Assembly (NCBI GenBank): GCA_030248135.1
Contig: JASANC010002024.1
Span: forward strand, 1-64,000
Reading direction: 5' to 3'
Source: Theristus sp. LFF4_11
Lineage: Eukaryota > Nematoda > Chromadorea > Monhysterida > Xyalidae
Length of the DNA stretch: 64,000 nt
In this document: positions 47,601-59,500 of the stretch, in pieces
Position numbering within the stretch: position 1 is the first letter of the stretch
Layout: the number at the start of each line of letters is the position of its first letter
Notes under the pieces: generated by a model
What the model saw: only the letters and a program-made list of their open reading frames with translations
The model's database searches: none
What the model was told of the DNA's origin: nothing
Program-made: the position numbers and the translations under genes

Positions 47601-47966
47601 ATGCGCGCCTTGCGTCTCGCGACCAAACTATCTGTATAAAGGATCACCTGGAAATGAGACGTCGAAGGTGGCGAGTCGCTGTGCGTTCATGCAGAACGGC
47701 AGCAGCATCGTGTCGACCGTGCCGTCCGCGACCTTGCCCAGGAGGCCAGTCCACCGGGTTGCGTTCAGCGCGCCCCACGCGTACTGCTGCATCGCAATCA
47801 GCTCATACGGCACTTCGTAGAAGTCGAGCAGGCCGAGGAAAGCGCTCGCGAACAGCCCAGCATCTGTGCAGTTCTCTTCGTCCAGTCGTCCGTCTTTCAC
47901 CGGACAGTCGTTGATCAGCGGCGGAAACGGTTTCATCGCCATTCGAATCGCGCGTGTCGTGTTCAT
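44647..47966 (-). CDS. divergent ionotropic glutamate receptor (IR-like), no N-terminal domain
   Basis: Predicted ligand-gated ion-channel subunit. Exons: 47648-47966, 46911-47187, 45723-45944, 44647-45253, phases 1, 2, 2; 474 residues. Residues 1-125 are the S1 half of the ligand-binding domain (RMAMKPFPPLI near the start; GLLGKVADGTVDTMLLPF with an Arg four residues on, where iGluRs bind the ligand carboxylate). M1 is about 138-157. The pore region is short and has no recognisable Q/R-site filter. M3 is about 203-228 and has SMYQGLLL in place of the canonical SYTANLAAF gate. S2 follows, and M4 is about 414-436 (GALAILLFGLLLAVAVSFAE), then a short basic tail. No amino-terminal domain and no convincing signal peptide were found, so an upstream exon may be missing. 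This architecture matches chemosensory-type IR proteins rather than AMPA/kainate/NMDA receptors. Two introns each carry a family-C repeat. A minus-strand AATAAA is at 44364-44359. Confidence 0.86.
45375..45575. repeat. family-C intronic MITE
   Basis: In intron 3 of the ionotropic receptor. GTTTATTGTGGTTCTGCGAT at one end, CAGAGTCGCAGAACCGG at the other. Confidence 0.8.
46008..46512. repeat. family-B MITE carrying a nested insertion
   Basis: Ends AGTATGTTTGGTTAAACCTG and GCGAGCTCTGTATTCTGGAA; interrupted by the TIR element at 46183-46441. In receptor intron 2. Confidence 0.8.
46183..46441. mobile_element. family-G TIR element nested in family B
   Basis: 259 bases with 24-bp inverted ends TACCGTAAAGTCTTGCATAT and ATATGCAAGACTTTACGGTA, flanked by TA. 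Internal TTATAAGTGGGAGGAGGTCT motifs also recur inverted. Confidence 0.9.
46520..46800 (-). repeat. family-A MITE
   Basis: Inverted copy: CAGTGTGGACGAATAAATAA at the left, TTTAATTGGCCGCTCGGTAC at the right. Directly beside the family-B copy, in receptor intron 2. Confidence 0.85.
47508..47640. repeat. family-C MITE, partial, at a receptor splice donor
   Basis: Inverse orientation to other copies. On the minus strand it starts within about 10 bases of the exon 1 donor: the sequence TTTGGTCGCGAGACGCAAGG lies just after CAG|GTGATCC. Confidence 0.8.
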
Positions 47967-48532
47967 TTTATGTTTTGCTTTTTCATGTGAGAATGAGATG
48001 AACAGCGATGGGTGACACCATGGGAACAAATCAGTTGCTAAAGACTGGCAGCGCGCTTTGCGTGTCGGTTCGAGCTTTTTTTATATGAAAAAGATAGCAA
48101 GCGAAAAACGCACGTGTTTCATCACGTTTTCAAAAATAGTTTTCAAGCAATCACCGTTGTTTTGTCGTGCACGACATGGACGGTTGTCACAACAATAATG
48201 TGTACATATCATTAGAAGAGAAGCAGCTGATTTGAGTGTCGTCACGAACAATGTAAATGTATCTTGTGTCACGTGTCTCGTTGCTGAGTTGGAATGTTTA
48301 ACAACGACTAAGACTCCCAACGACAAGTGTTCTAAGATTCTGACATTCTGACGTTCGTTTTCAGTGATTTTATCAGTGGTGATTCTCTTGTTCAAGCAAA
48401 AAAAACGCAAAAACCAAATTATTTCGGTTACAACAAACTACCTGTCCAACACTTGAATCACGGAAATGTACAAACTGTTGTTGTTCTTTTCACAACCACT
48501 TTGAAACTGAGACCCTTGTTGTTGCTTTGGCT

Positions 48533-51500
48533 TCACTTGTCCCCAAAGAAGCCGTCCGTGTCGATCTCGATGTCGTCTAAGAATCCGCCGCCACCGCCGC
48601 TGCCCCGGCCATGGCCTCTGCCTCTGCTCTGCGTTCGGCTGCTTGCAGCTTTGTTGCAGTTTCTCTTTTTGTCGTCCAACATGTTCTCCAGTGAGCTTTC
48701 GGCGATTTCCGAACTCGATTGCGTCTGAACAAATCAATACTCTGTTGAGATCTACAGTCTTAACTCTTTTTAATGGGCAACTGGATGATTGGTGTTGTGG
48801 TCACGTGATGCATGCATTCTGTGCAAGACGACCGCCGCAATTCTCAGCAATTCGTGCACAGAATGCATGCATCAACCAATCAGCTAGTTGCAAACGTTAT
48901 TGAGTTAGACTGTATGTGCAAACCAACAAACTCCGCCTTCAGCAGTAATATGCCTGCACATAATGCGCACGCGCATCACCAACCAATGGAGTTAGACTTT
49001 ATAATCAGTGCAACCGCGACGCAGTTCTTTCGCCTATAATCGGTGGATCAGATAATGCACCCACCTGCGTTCCACATTCGCCGCAGAAAAGGCCAGTCCA
49101 TTTCTGTTTCAGCTCATCCCAGATTGACTTCAACACCAACAGTGTTTCGCCGAGTTCACTTGGGATTTCGCCGCCGTTGAATGCGAGCACTGCATTGATC
49201 GCTGCAACACGCGCAACAAACACAGGCACTTGCGGTCAGTTTTATGACAAAAATGCTAAACACTGGAAAAAAGTGATAACCTCTGTAACGAAAACAAAAT
49301 GCACGTTGTAAAACCTTAGTTTGTTCACTATGTGTGATCTTTTATTTTGGTCCTGAGACTCAATGCGCGCATAGAGGTTAATGCACGACGCGGGAAATCA
49401 AAATTAGCAAAGTGAACTGAGTCCCTAATTAGGACCGAGTCACTTATGCGATTTTGAATTTCCTCATGAAGATTGAACCCAGTTTCCTTTCTGCGTCTGC
49501 ACACGTATTCAGTCGCAGAATCTAAAAAATTGATAATACCAGCACACCAGCTCATGCTGTATTATCCTTTTAATTTGATGACCGATTCGCAGAGCGTTTG
49601 CAAACTCAATCTCTATTCACTACTCTCACCTGCTTTTTTAATGTTTTTGATGCGATTTTTCATTGCCGGCCACTGATTAGCACGGTTGGTCGATACGTAA
49701 CAAGCCTGCAAGGAGAGAATATAAAAAAGTGAACAGCAGTCAGCAATTATACTGCTATAACTTGTCAAACAAGCCACGGTCTGTTGGACGATGATGGAAA
49801 CAAAAAGTGAAAAACGCTTAAATGCATGAACGACAACAATTGTTTTCGCACGCCCACCTCGAACTGGCACTCGAGATCACCACGCAGAAACAGCTTTTTG
49901 AGTTCCTGCCAATTCTGGCCGCCTTTGATGACGTTGACCGTTTTTTGGAGCGCTTCTTTTGCGCACCTTCAACGGAAGAAACTCTGTTGAAAGATCATGG
50001 AAAAAAAGAACGAAAAACTTTAAAAAAACTAATAATGAAGATGTCATCAAGTTTTTCAAACATACGCACTTGCAGATGGAATATCGCGCTTTATTGTGTC
50101 GAACCAAACACGACGGCGAATAACTGAAAAAACAAGCCACAAACAAACTACAGGATGGGCTAGAAACAACTGTTTCTGCTGAATTTCGACGCTGAGCGTG
50201 CCCGAAAACAACGAACACCACATTGATAAACGGTGTCTCGAAGAGCTCCGAAACAAAGGTGACACAATAAACATTCAGTCTCATGCTGAGAATTGTCTGT
50301 TTTTTTATTGGTAAAATTCTCGTGCTCGGGTAATGCAACTTTTCAGCGTTTTGTTGTCGTTTGCTACGACAGCAGGTTAAAAAATTTTTTGACTGAAACT
50401 TGTTTGAATGATAATGCCATGCAAAATGTGCACCGCATGATCAGGCCACCTTGACTCGCAGCTGTCGCGCACCGCGCACACCGTCTCCTCGCCGTCGTTG
50501 ACGTGCTCCACAAGACAGTCGATGTGCGACTGCGCCGTCGAACCGCTCGACCCACGACACCCGTGGCATTTCAGCAGGTGATAGCGCGTCACCGTGTGAT
50601 AGATGATCACTTGCTTGCTGTCATAGTGATCAGTCAACGTTTGGTTTACGGTAATTATGGCATGAAAGATAACATAAAAGTATCATCAATTTTTTTCAGA
50701 TTCTGCGGCTGATGAATGCGTGAAGAAAGAAAATTAGTTCCAATCTTCATGTGGCAATTCAAAATCGCCGAAATGACTCGGCCCTATTGAAGGGACTCGG
50801 ATCACTTTGCCAATTTTGAATTCCCGCGTCACGCATGAAACTACCGTATTACCCCCAATAAACCCCCATGGGGGATTAATACGTCAGCGACTTTTAGGGG
50901 TGGGGGTTTATTGGTGGGGGGGGCGGATTATTTGTGGGGGGGGGTTTATTTTACAAAAAATTCTAGGGGTGGGGGTTTGTTGAAAAATGGCAAAAATACA
51001 TTGCATGGCAGGCAAGAAAGTCGCAGAAACTTCTACTCTACATAGAAATTTCCTTTTATAACAGCCTTTTGTAATGAAATTACTATTAACTCACCCATTT
51101 GGGGCCTTTGGTAGCACAATTTCATCATTTTCACTGCAACCAGCCACTGAATTCGCTGGGTATGTGTTTCAAACAGGTCTCCAATAATCCAATAATCCAA
51201 TAATCCCCCCCCCCCACAATAATTATTTGTGGGGGGGGGGATTATTCGGAAACTGGTCGGGGGGGTGGGGGTTTATTGGTGGGGGGGGATTAATGGTGGG
51301 GGGGGGTTTAATGGGGGTAATACGGTATGTTCATGTGCGCATTATGTCTCGGAACCAAATTAAAAGATCATACACAGATAAAAAAACGACAACGAAGATT
51401 ATAAATAGCAATAAATGCAAGGAATAGTCGCTGGCTCCATACGTACATGTCGTCCATTGAGAACTCTTCGAGTCCAGGAATGTCGGGCATTACCAACGGT

Positions 51501-52607
51501 GGATGCATTCCTCCACCCGGCGCAGGATGATCAACCGTACACTCCTCCATCAAGGTTGCCGCAAGTTTCTGCAAATACAGTATGCTTGTTTAAACCTGTC
51601 ACTTTTTTGCGCAGAATACAGAGCTCGCGAAAGCAGAAAGAACGGGATCGAAATGTACAGTTGCAAGAAAGCATGTTGAGTCAGGAATAGATTTCAACCT
51701 TGATTTCAACCAAACACGATACATTTTGTTCTTCTTTGCTGTAATTAATTCAAAGCTTTTCGCGTGCTCTGTATTCTGCCAAAAATGACAGGTTTAAACA
51801 GACATACTGTACACGCTGTACAATGGCTCAATATGCTCGACGTAAAGTGTAAGAAGACCAGAAAGAAGGTCACACGCTGAAAAAATGTCCGAACTCAAGT
51901 TCGATGTCGTGTCCCGCGTCGTGTCCTGTCCCGGATAGTTACTTCTGGAAACAAAACACGGCTCGGGACACTAGTTGGAACATTGTAGCGAGTCACAACC
52001 CGCAAAAGGCACCTTGAAGTAGACGATCATGCATTTGCCGACGTCTTGCGGCACCGCCTCGAGCAGCCCAAAGATCTCGTCTGCCGCGTACCTCCACGGG
52101 CACTGCTCCATACGGGCACGGGTGCCCTCGGCGCAACAGGGACACGGCACGAACAGATCCAGTGCCTTTGTGCCATCGTACGACGGAATCGTTGGGCAAC
52201 TCGCTCTGAAAGAAGTTTATTAAAAATACTGCACTTGAGAAACAATGCTCAAAGTCAAACAAACAAAGCTCAGAAAGAACTGTTGCTATATGTGCGGTTT
52301 GCTTATTGGCTATATTCATACATGGCTTAGCAGCGAAAAGCTTCATACGGAGGCAGCAGTATTGTGAGAGTGAGCTTGGTCAAGAGACGCTGCCACTTCC
52401 ACGCACCCATATGCCTCAAAGAAACTGAACTTTGCAGGGCAGGCCAGCGAAACTCAAATGTCGGGGAAAAATGACACAAAACCAATTTCGAAAGGCAAAC
52501 TGACGAGCGGAAACAGCCTTTGGCGTGTGCTTGAACGGATGGCTTCGTTTCACTAATGAGATTATCAATTCTGTCCTCAACGCGATCGATTAAACAAGCC
52601 AAGTAAC
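48533..52607 (-). CDS. cysteine-rich zinc-ribbon-like protein, paralogue 1 (family unknown)
   Basis: Eight exons join in frame: 52349-52607 (least certain), 52013-52205, 51447-51568, 50450-50617, 49858-49966, 49630-49705, 49065-49201, 48533-48724. The 5' end is not found. Six of the exons correspond one-for-one, with identical intron phases, to paralogue 2 at 61795-64000. Features: LFVPCPCC with further Cys in exon 2; PLVMPDIPGLEEFSMDD; HLLKCHGC followed by paired Cys (CAVRDSCESRC); NWQELKKLFLRGDLECQFE; LKQKWTGLFCGECG; then a Ser-rich, RGRGHGRG-containing tail ending DTDGFFGDK. The CxxC pairs suggest zinc binding. The LxPCPxC exon, preceded by a leucine-rich helical exon, recalls the segment after the COR domain of some invertebrate Roco proteins, but this is weak. 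The gene is real; the function is unknown. Confidence 0.7.
48753..48914. repeat. family-D palindromic MITE
   Basis: CTACAGTCTTAACTC and ATTGAGTTAGACTGTA ends with mirrored CATGCATTCTGTGCA. In the last intron of cysteine-rich paralogue 1; a shorter decayed relative follows to about 49030. Confidence 0.85.
49334..49538. repeat. family-C intronic MITE
   Basis: TTTATTTTGGTCCTGAGACT at one end and TTCAGTCGCAGAATC then AAAAAATTGATAATACC at the other. In an intron of cysteine-rich paralogue 1. Confidence 0.88.
50738..51366. repeat. family-C intronic MITE split by a G-rich element
   Basis: Left part 50738-50843 and right part 51328-51366 together make one family-C element; the insert is the family-H element. 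In an intron of cysteine-rich paralogue 1. Confidence 0.85.
50845..51327. mobile_element. family-H TIR element with G-rich tracts
   Basis: Inverted ends ACCGTATTACCCCCAATAAA and its inverse at the right (GGGGGTAATACGGT), flanked by TA. Interior includes several long G runs and C runs. Inserted into a family-C copy. Confidence 0.9.
51578..51810. repeat. family-B MITE beside a splice acceptor
   Basis: Ends CAGTATGCTTGTTTAAACCT and AGGTTTAAACAGACATACTG. One end is about 10 bases from the exon acceptor at 51569 of cysteine-rich paralogue 1, so it makes up most of that intron. Confidence 0.88.
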
Positions 52608-52647
52608 CTGAAAATAAAGCGGTTTACTAAATCAATTTACTGCAATT

Positions 52648-52852
52648 TATTACCTTTTATTTTGGTCCCGAGACTCAATGCGCGCACCGATATAACAGTT
52701 TCATGTATGACGCGGGAGTTCAAAATTGGTAAAGTGATCCGCGTTCCTAAATAGGGACGGGACAATCAGGCTAATTGCCACATTAAAATAGAAACGAGTT
52801 TCCTTTCTACATTTGCGAAAGCATTGAGTCGCAGAACCAAAAACATTAATAA
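52648..52852. repeat. family-C MITE
   Basis: TTTATTTTGGTCCCGAGACT and GAGTCGCAGAACC ends. Just upstream of the first modelled exon of cysteine-rich paralogue 1, probably still in an intron. Confidence 0.85.
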
Positions 52853-55800
52853 TACCGGCATCAGGGTGTTGCAAAAAAACTACACACATGGGCAACACGG
52901 CTCGTTTTCGAGTCTGCTTCAATGTTTTGGTCTGCATTGGGAACACTGCCTAAAAATTGCCATTGATTGCGTTAAAATTTCACTGAAAAACTCGTATTGC
53001 ATGAAGCACAGCAACGCTCTGAAATCGAAGCTATAAAATCGTTGGTCTCGAACAGATTCGGTATCGCAACTTGGCAGCTCAGTTGCGACGGACTACAAAT
53101 AGCTTAGTGGAGTAAATATATACCAACCAGGTATATATTTACAATATGATCAAAATCGTGGGCAAAGAAAATCTAAGTCACCTCGAAGGATGATTAGACA
53201 AGATGCAAGAAAAATTCACAGAAACACAATGACATAGAAAAAGCGAAAAGGAACAAAAGTTGAACGATGATGAAGTGAAGAGCAGAAGTGAAGGGCACGA
53301 CCCTTTTATACAATGCCATTCGCGATGCGTGGTTGGAGCGACAGGTTGCTGAAATGGCTATCCTTCTTTTGTTGCGAAAGAAGAAGTTGAAATCATAGAA
53401 AATAGATCGTTATTTTAATGGTGATAGTCACTTTCTGTGCCTAGATGTCAGCTGTTGTTTCAGTCAGCTGTTGAATAACGGAAAAAGAAAAATTTTGCTA
53501 GAAAACAACCATTAAAATCTGTCCATAAATGGCCCAATAATATTAGCTGAAATGGAAAAGCAATAAAGCTGAATGAAGCAATTGAAGAAACATAACTTAA
53601 ACACCATGTGCGTTCCAAAAATAACTAAAGCCTGCAATTTAACCAAAATTAAACGACCGTCCCATGCCACGATTCAATTGGTCATTTGACCCACAGGTGT
53701 TAAATGACTTTTTTCCGACACAAAAATGGAATTTGTAATTCAATGTCTATTTGTGTCCGTCGTGTTCACGACATTCGGGGACGTTTATTGTCAAATTTGG
53801 AGTTTTCAGTTTTTTCGAGTTTTAAAAAATGTCACAAATTCAATTGAAAATGTTGTAGTGTTTTCAAGTTTTGAAGTTGAAGTTTGAACTTTGAAGTTTT
53901 TAAACATAATTTCAACGCAACATCACTTTGCAAGCATTTTTCACGCTGTGTTCCAAAGTTGACGTTAAAATATTGAACCAAACTCCAGAACGAGCCATTT
54001 TACGAGCCATTGTAGTTTTTTGCAAAACCCTGTACATGCGTGTAGTCGCATGACATTAATCATTCAAAACTTGTGTGTTTTCAACTTGGATGCAAGAAAT
54101 CGTGCAAATGCAAACGAACGCGCGATGTCATTGTGACAGACGTCGATGCCACTGCTGCCAAACGACGGACACACCCGGGCATCCGTGCACGCAGCAGCAA
54201 AAAGCTGCAAACAACAAAACGATGGTTTATGAATGAGATGATTTTGGTGTGTGAAAAATAAATCATGGTGGAGTTTTAGAAAGCCTTGAATCGACAACTG
54301 AGCGAATTCGAAGAAAAACAACTGACCAAAAACAGTATCTTCCACATTCTGCGGCTCGGCTCGCGTCTGGTTGTTTTTTGCTCACTGGTTGCACAAAGGC
54401 GGTCTGGACTGGTTGAATATTATCGATCAATTAAAACAAGTCGAAATTCTGCTGTTCACAATGTTGTTTATTCTTTTCCTCGCCGTGTGAAGTGTTGGAC
54501 AGTGTAATAATGTATTTTCAAACTCGTTCGTATAGAAAAGTGTGAATCTAATATTTTGAATGTTGAAAGAATGAGAGTTTCTTTTAGTGTCGTATTGGAT
54601 AACAGTTTCGTTCGCTTTTAAACCTGACCAAAAATAGCAAACAATTTGTGCGATATCTTTATCCACGGGAAATGTTACGGGTTACACTTGACAAAATCTT
54701 TGAAACGGCAGCACAAGCAAATTCGTGCAAAGTGGTAGTGAATCAGAAATTCTTTTGGATAAATCGATGGCTTGAAAGTTGCCTTGCTCGCCCACACAAA
54801 CTTGTTTCTGCACGTCTTGGTCATGCAATCGGTTAAAACGTGGAAACAGTTTTCGGTAATTTGACAGCTGTTAATCACCAATAAACACAGTCTGCAGTTC
54901 TTCCTTGCCACCCACGCTCTTTTTTGCGGGCATTTTATATTGCACTAATGTGCTTTTACAAAAATAATTCATTTTTAATGCATTGCAATATGACATTGCA
55001 ATTCGACTTTAATAAAGCACAATTTGTGTGTCCAATTTTCAAGTTGGTCCTTTTTGATAGACTCTTATCTATTGACCATTGACAATGACACGGGGAAGGG
55101 ACAATTCATGCCACATGGACTTACACTCTTTTCAAGTTTTTTTTCCCCAAATCATCGTTGATTTCATAATGGCACGATGTTGTAATAATGTTGTGATACA
55201 CTGACGTAATGGTGAAAGAAAGACACAGTGTTGACGTGAGCAGCGGCTGTCAACAACAATAAATATAATATGATGTTGTGTTGCACTTCTGTTACCAGTG
55301 CTTCTCGACGTCGAGAAGAAAAAGCAAGTTGCAGCGTTATTTCATGCATCAACGAAATGCATGTACGCAAAAAGACAGTTCAAGGCTTGCGCAATGTAAA
55401 AACATACTCAGTTTGCTTGCTGAAGAAGTGGGGTTGTAAAAAAAACGGCTGTTCAAATTAGCATTTCGTGTCCAGTGCTGACAGCAGGGAACACGTCGCG
55501 GTTCGTCAACACCCGCAATTGACGTGTCTGCAGCATGACTGGGAAAACCAGTTTAATTCAAACCCATTCTCGCAAATCCCGAGTGTAGATTGAGTAAAAT
55601 AATGAAAGAAACATCTGAAATGATGTGGACGATAATAATGGAAACCTTTTTTAATCGACACTGTGCAAAACTAACCAAATTCAAAACAGACAGAAAAAAA
55701 TCACATTTTCCACATGGCTATTCATCTTTTTTTTGAACAGTAACAATTGGGCTGTGAAATTTTGAAAGAAAATTGTTTGAATGAAGATCGTCTGGTGGGG

Positions 55801-56564
55801 TACGACTCTGTCTGTGATTGGCAGCAATCGTACGATCGTCGTCAATCGTTTCAACAACATAATAACTTTTCATATTATGTGTCAAAAAGAGAAACTCTTC
55901 ACTGTGCAACCAAGGGAATATTATTTGAAATACAATAGCAATGTCATGCAAGAACATTTCCACTTGAGTGTAGAGGTGATTGAGAACTAAAGTGATTAAA
56001 AATCACTGCAGTCAACATGAGTTTCTGGCTGGTGCTACCAAAAATGACACCACCACTGACAGCCAGAATGACAATACAAGGTCGGCAACTGTTTTTTTTT
56101 TCTTGGCAATGCAGGAATCAGAACATTTTGAAAGGGTGGTGTACAGTCAGTAGAGTGTTAACAAAACGTGTCCCCACCACGCCCATGGGGTGGAGGACAA
56201 CCCAGGTGCGACACCCAGGTCGCATCGCGGGGGAAAATGTTGCACTGCTGCATTTGAGTCGCAGTTTTACAATTATTTATTCCACTGGTTCTTCGACATA
56301 TTGTTGTTGTATACGGTTTCCGGAATTGTCACCGGAAATGTCCCGCGGTGTGCTGTGCCCATGGGGTGCCCTCAGCCCTGATGCGCTGTCTGCTTGAGCT
56401 GCCCTCACCGCTGTGGGGTATACTTGCCGTCACACGGTGTGCTCGCATTGGGTAACATTTTCGGTAGTGTGAACCACACAGCGGCAAACGCATCACATGA
56501 CGGAAGCGCACCGCGTTTTACGACACTGTTACACAGCTATGGTGCGGCCAACAGGTATATCACA
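52853..56564. other. intergenic region, no gene recognised
   Basis: 3.7 kb between the two minus-strand genes. It should contain the 5' end of cysteine-rich paralogue 1, which I cannot find. A short palindrome (TAAATATATACC/GGTATATATTTA) lies at 53114-53147. Open frames at 54064-54345 and 56017-56500 show no domain. Confidence 0.5.
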
Positions 56565-59500
56565 TCAACTTCTGCTTGTCTTTGTCTTGTCTTCTGTCAG
56601 ATCACAATGCTCAGTCGTCTCAGTATCCGGATAAATCGAATCCAGTTCACGTTGAAATTGTTGAAACAACGCCCGTTCACTGACGTCACCAGAACGCTGC
56701 GCGCGTCCTTGATCATCAGGCGTCCGGTATTGAATGCCGCGGCGTATCAGGAACACGTTGGTCAAGATGTGGAATGTGAAACCTGCACGACACATCTCGT
56801 ATGCCTGCAAACGCACGATATACTCATCGGAACACGGTGGTTGTTCAAACAGCAAACCAGATCTCTGCGCTAAAGTGAAATATTTCGGGCGGGGGCCGGT
56901 GTCATGCTATATTTTTACCCCCCCGGTCATTCTATGGCAACTTGTCGCTGCCATGGAATAACCTACCTTGCCATATTTTGACCTACCCGTCGAAACTCAG
57001 TGTATGGAGATAGCTGAGAAGGGAAACGTTTTATACGAGCGCTGTGCTAGTCGCTCTCGAGGACGAGGTTGCTTTGCAGTTTGAACGACCATGCCATGGC
57101 TCGGTTTTTTTGGTTTTTTGTTCAAGTTTTCACGTTCAAGTTCAAGTCCAAGTTTTTGTTCAAAAAAATAAAAAAGAGGGCGGTGGCGACGTAGCCGCAA
57201 GCCCCTCCCTGTTACCAGATCCATGGGTAATAGTTATGGGCACCTCATCCGCGCCAACCACACACCAGCGAAACACGGGGGACGCACAATTTTTCTGTTT
57301 TTGCACAGAATTTACAGATTCTTGATTTACAGAAGTTCTGCACAGAATTTGCACAGAATTTGGCACATGATGTGATTTCGGACTAAACCGGAAAGGACAG
57401 TTAAAAAATAATTTTAAAACTATTTTACACTTTTCAGTAAAACAAACGCGGCGCAAAAATATAGCTGTTATGTACTTGTATCCGTGTGTCCATTAGAGAC
57501 TTGAAAAGAGTTGTCGAGCCAAGTCTCTCACTGCTTACACAAAGCCATATTCCTCCTTTTATATGCGTCTCCCGCATTTTTAGATAATAAAAAAAGGGCG
57601 GTGGCGACGCAGCCACAAGCCCCTATTACCAAGCCATGGGTAATAGTTATGGGCCTGCTTCATCCGTGCCAACCACACACCCAGCGAAACACGGGGGACG
57701 CACAGGTTTCCCTGCTCCGGCAACCCCAAAGCCGGACTCGGCCACGACCCCCGGGTTTAGCCGGCGGCCTGGCTTCGCTGCCCCCGGAGGAGCTGTGAAT
57801 CGCCAAATCAGCAACTTGCCAGATCGTTTTTATAATAGTTGACTAGGTGTGAAACACGAGCCTTATCGTTCGGTAGTCAGCACCAATCGATAAGTTGCCC
57901 ATTCGTATGTTTCATTGTGTGCCGATTTTTGCATGCCCTGTGAGTACAGTGACAAGAAGCACACACATTTTTAGCAGTTCTCTGCATCACAAAGCAAAAA
58001 TATCAACGTGCTGTCCTTTTCTGTTTGAAAACGTTGGTCAGTTATTCAACGTAGGCAAGAGTCTATTCAACGTGGGCTCCCATGGGCAGCGAGTTTCACT
58101 CCCAACTCTAAATAATAGCAATGGTGTCGTGAACACCCACTGGGAAAAAATAGTTGCGCGATAACGGATCATTTTTTTGTGTTTTTCTCTGTCATTCATG
58201 TGCAGGTGACTGAATTTCTCTGAAATTTTGCTCAAATCTAAGTTGAACTTTCCTGAACAACTGTCTAAAATGTCATTGAATATGGTTCAACACAACTCGA
58301 GAAATAACGCGTCAAACACCTACCCACTACTTCTTAATTGTTCCTCTACAGAAAATTACCAAAAATAACATGTTTTGCCATAATTTGACCCCCCGGTCAA
58401 AATATGGCGGTGGTAAAAATAGGGCATGACACCGGCAAAAACTGACGCACCCACGAACAGACACCTGATCCATCGATCCATTTATTGCACAAAAAGCAGG
58501 AAACTCCGATAAAACTGTATGAAAAGCATATGCGATAACGTGGCGAAACCAGTAACACCGAAATTCAGAACACACAAGAATCCTAACCTGTTGCATTCTG
58601 CTGCCACCGGCACGAAATCGATTGTCAAACGCGGGCGTGGCTGCAGCGCGCGCAGCAAACACCGGCTGCCAGCAAGGCGCCATCCAGCGCGTCGACGTCA
58701 GCACCGTTGGACGGGTGTCGTTCGGCTCGCGCACCGCGTCTGTCAATGTTGGCGGCCCAATCCAATCGTCGTAGCCGGGAATCGCGTGGCAAGTTCTTGT
58801 GTGCTGCAAACACGCCAACATCTACGCGTGAAACCTCATTGGATCAAATCTATCAATCGCCATGACCCGACATTCCACAAAATCATCATCGGCTGGATTT
58901 TGCGTATGGAGATTGTATGATCCACTGGATGAAAACATCACAAAAACCGTTTATGATCATTTATTTTCGTCCCGAGACTCTATGCGCGTATAGATCGGTA
59001 AACAGTTTCGTGGGTGACGCGGGAATTCAAAATTGGCAAAGTGATCCGAGTCTCCTAAATAGAGCCGAGTCACTCAGGCGACTTTGAATTGCCACATAAA
59101 GATTGAAACTGGTTTCCTTTCCACACGTCTGCAGTCTGCACACGCATTCAGTCTCAGACCCTAAAAAACTTGACAACACAAATATTTCACCTTGTGATAA
59201 TGAAACGGCACTGCAGCGCCAAAGGCCAGCCACTTTCGGAGCGCTTGTTTCGTCAACGGCAACCGACGTGTGGTGCTCCTTCGATGGTCAACTTCAAAGA
59301 CGGGCACAACGAACACTGCGGATAGCGCTGTTGTGTCATTCAGTTGCTGCAGGAACTCGCTCAACATCGTGCTACATCGCAAACACGCCAACAAATCGAC
59401 ATCGGCTACCAATTCGTATTTTGTCAAAGTTCCTGAGAGTTTCAACCAACAGTCAGAAGCGTGTGTCACAGCAGCGCATGCGTAGCGCCGGGTGTGTTCT

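Noticed and set aside
54064..54345. Cysteine-rich open frames on both strands
   Set aside because: No signal peptide, no splice partner and no domain; either strand could be chance.
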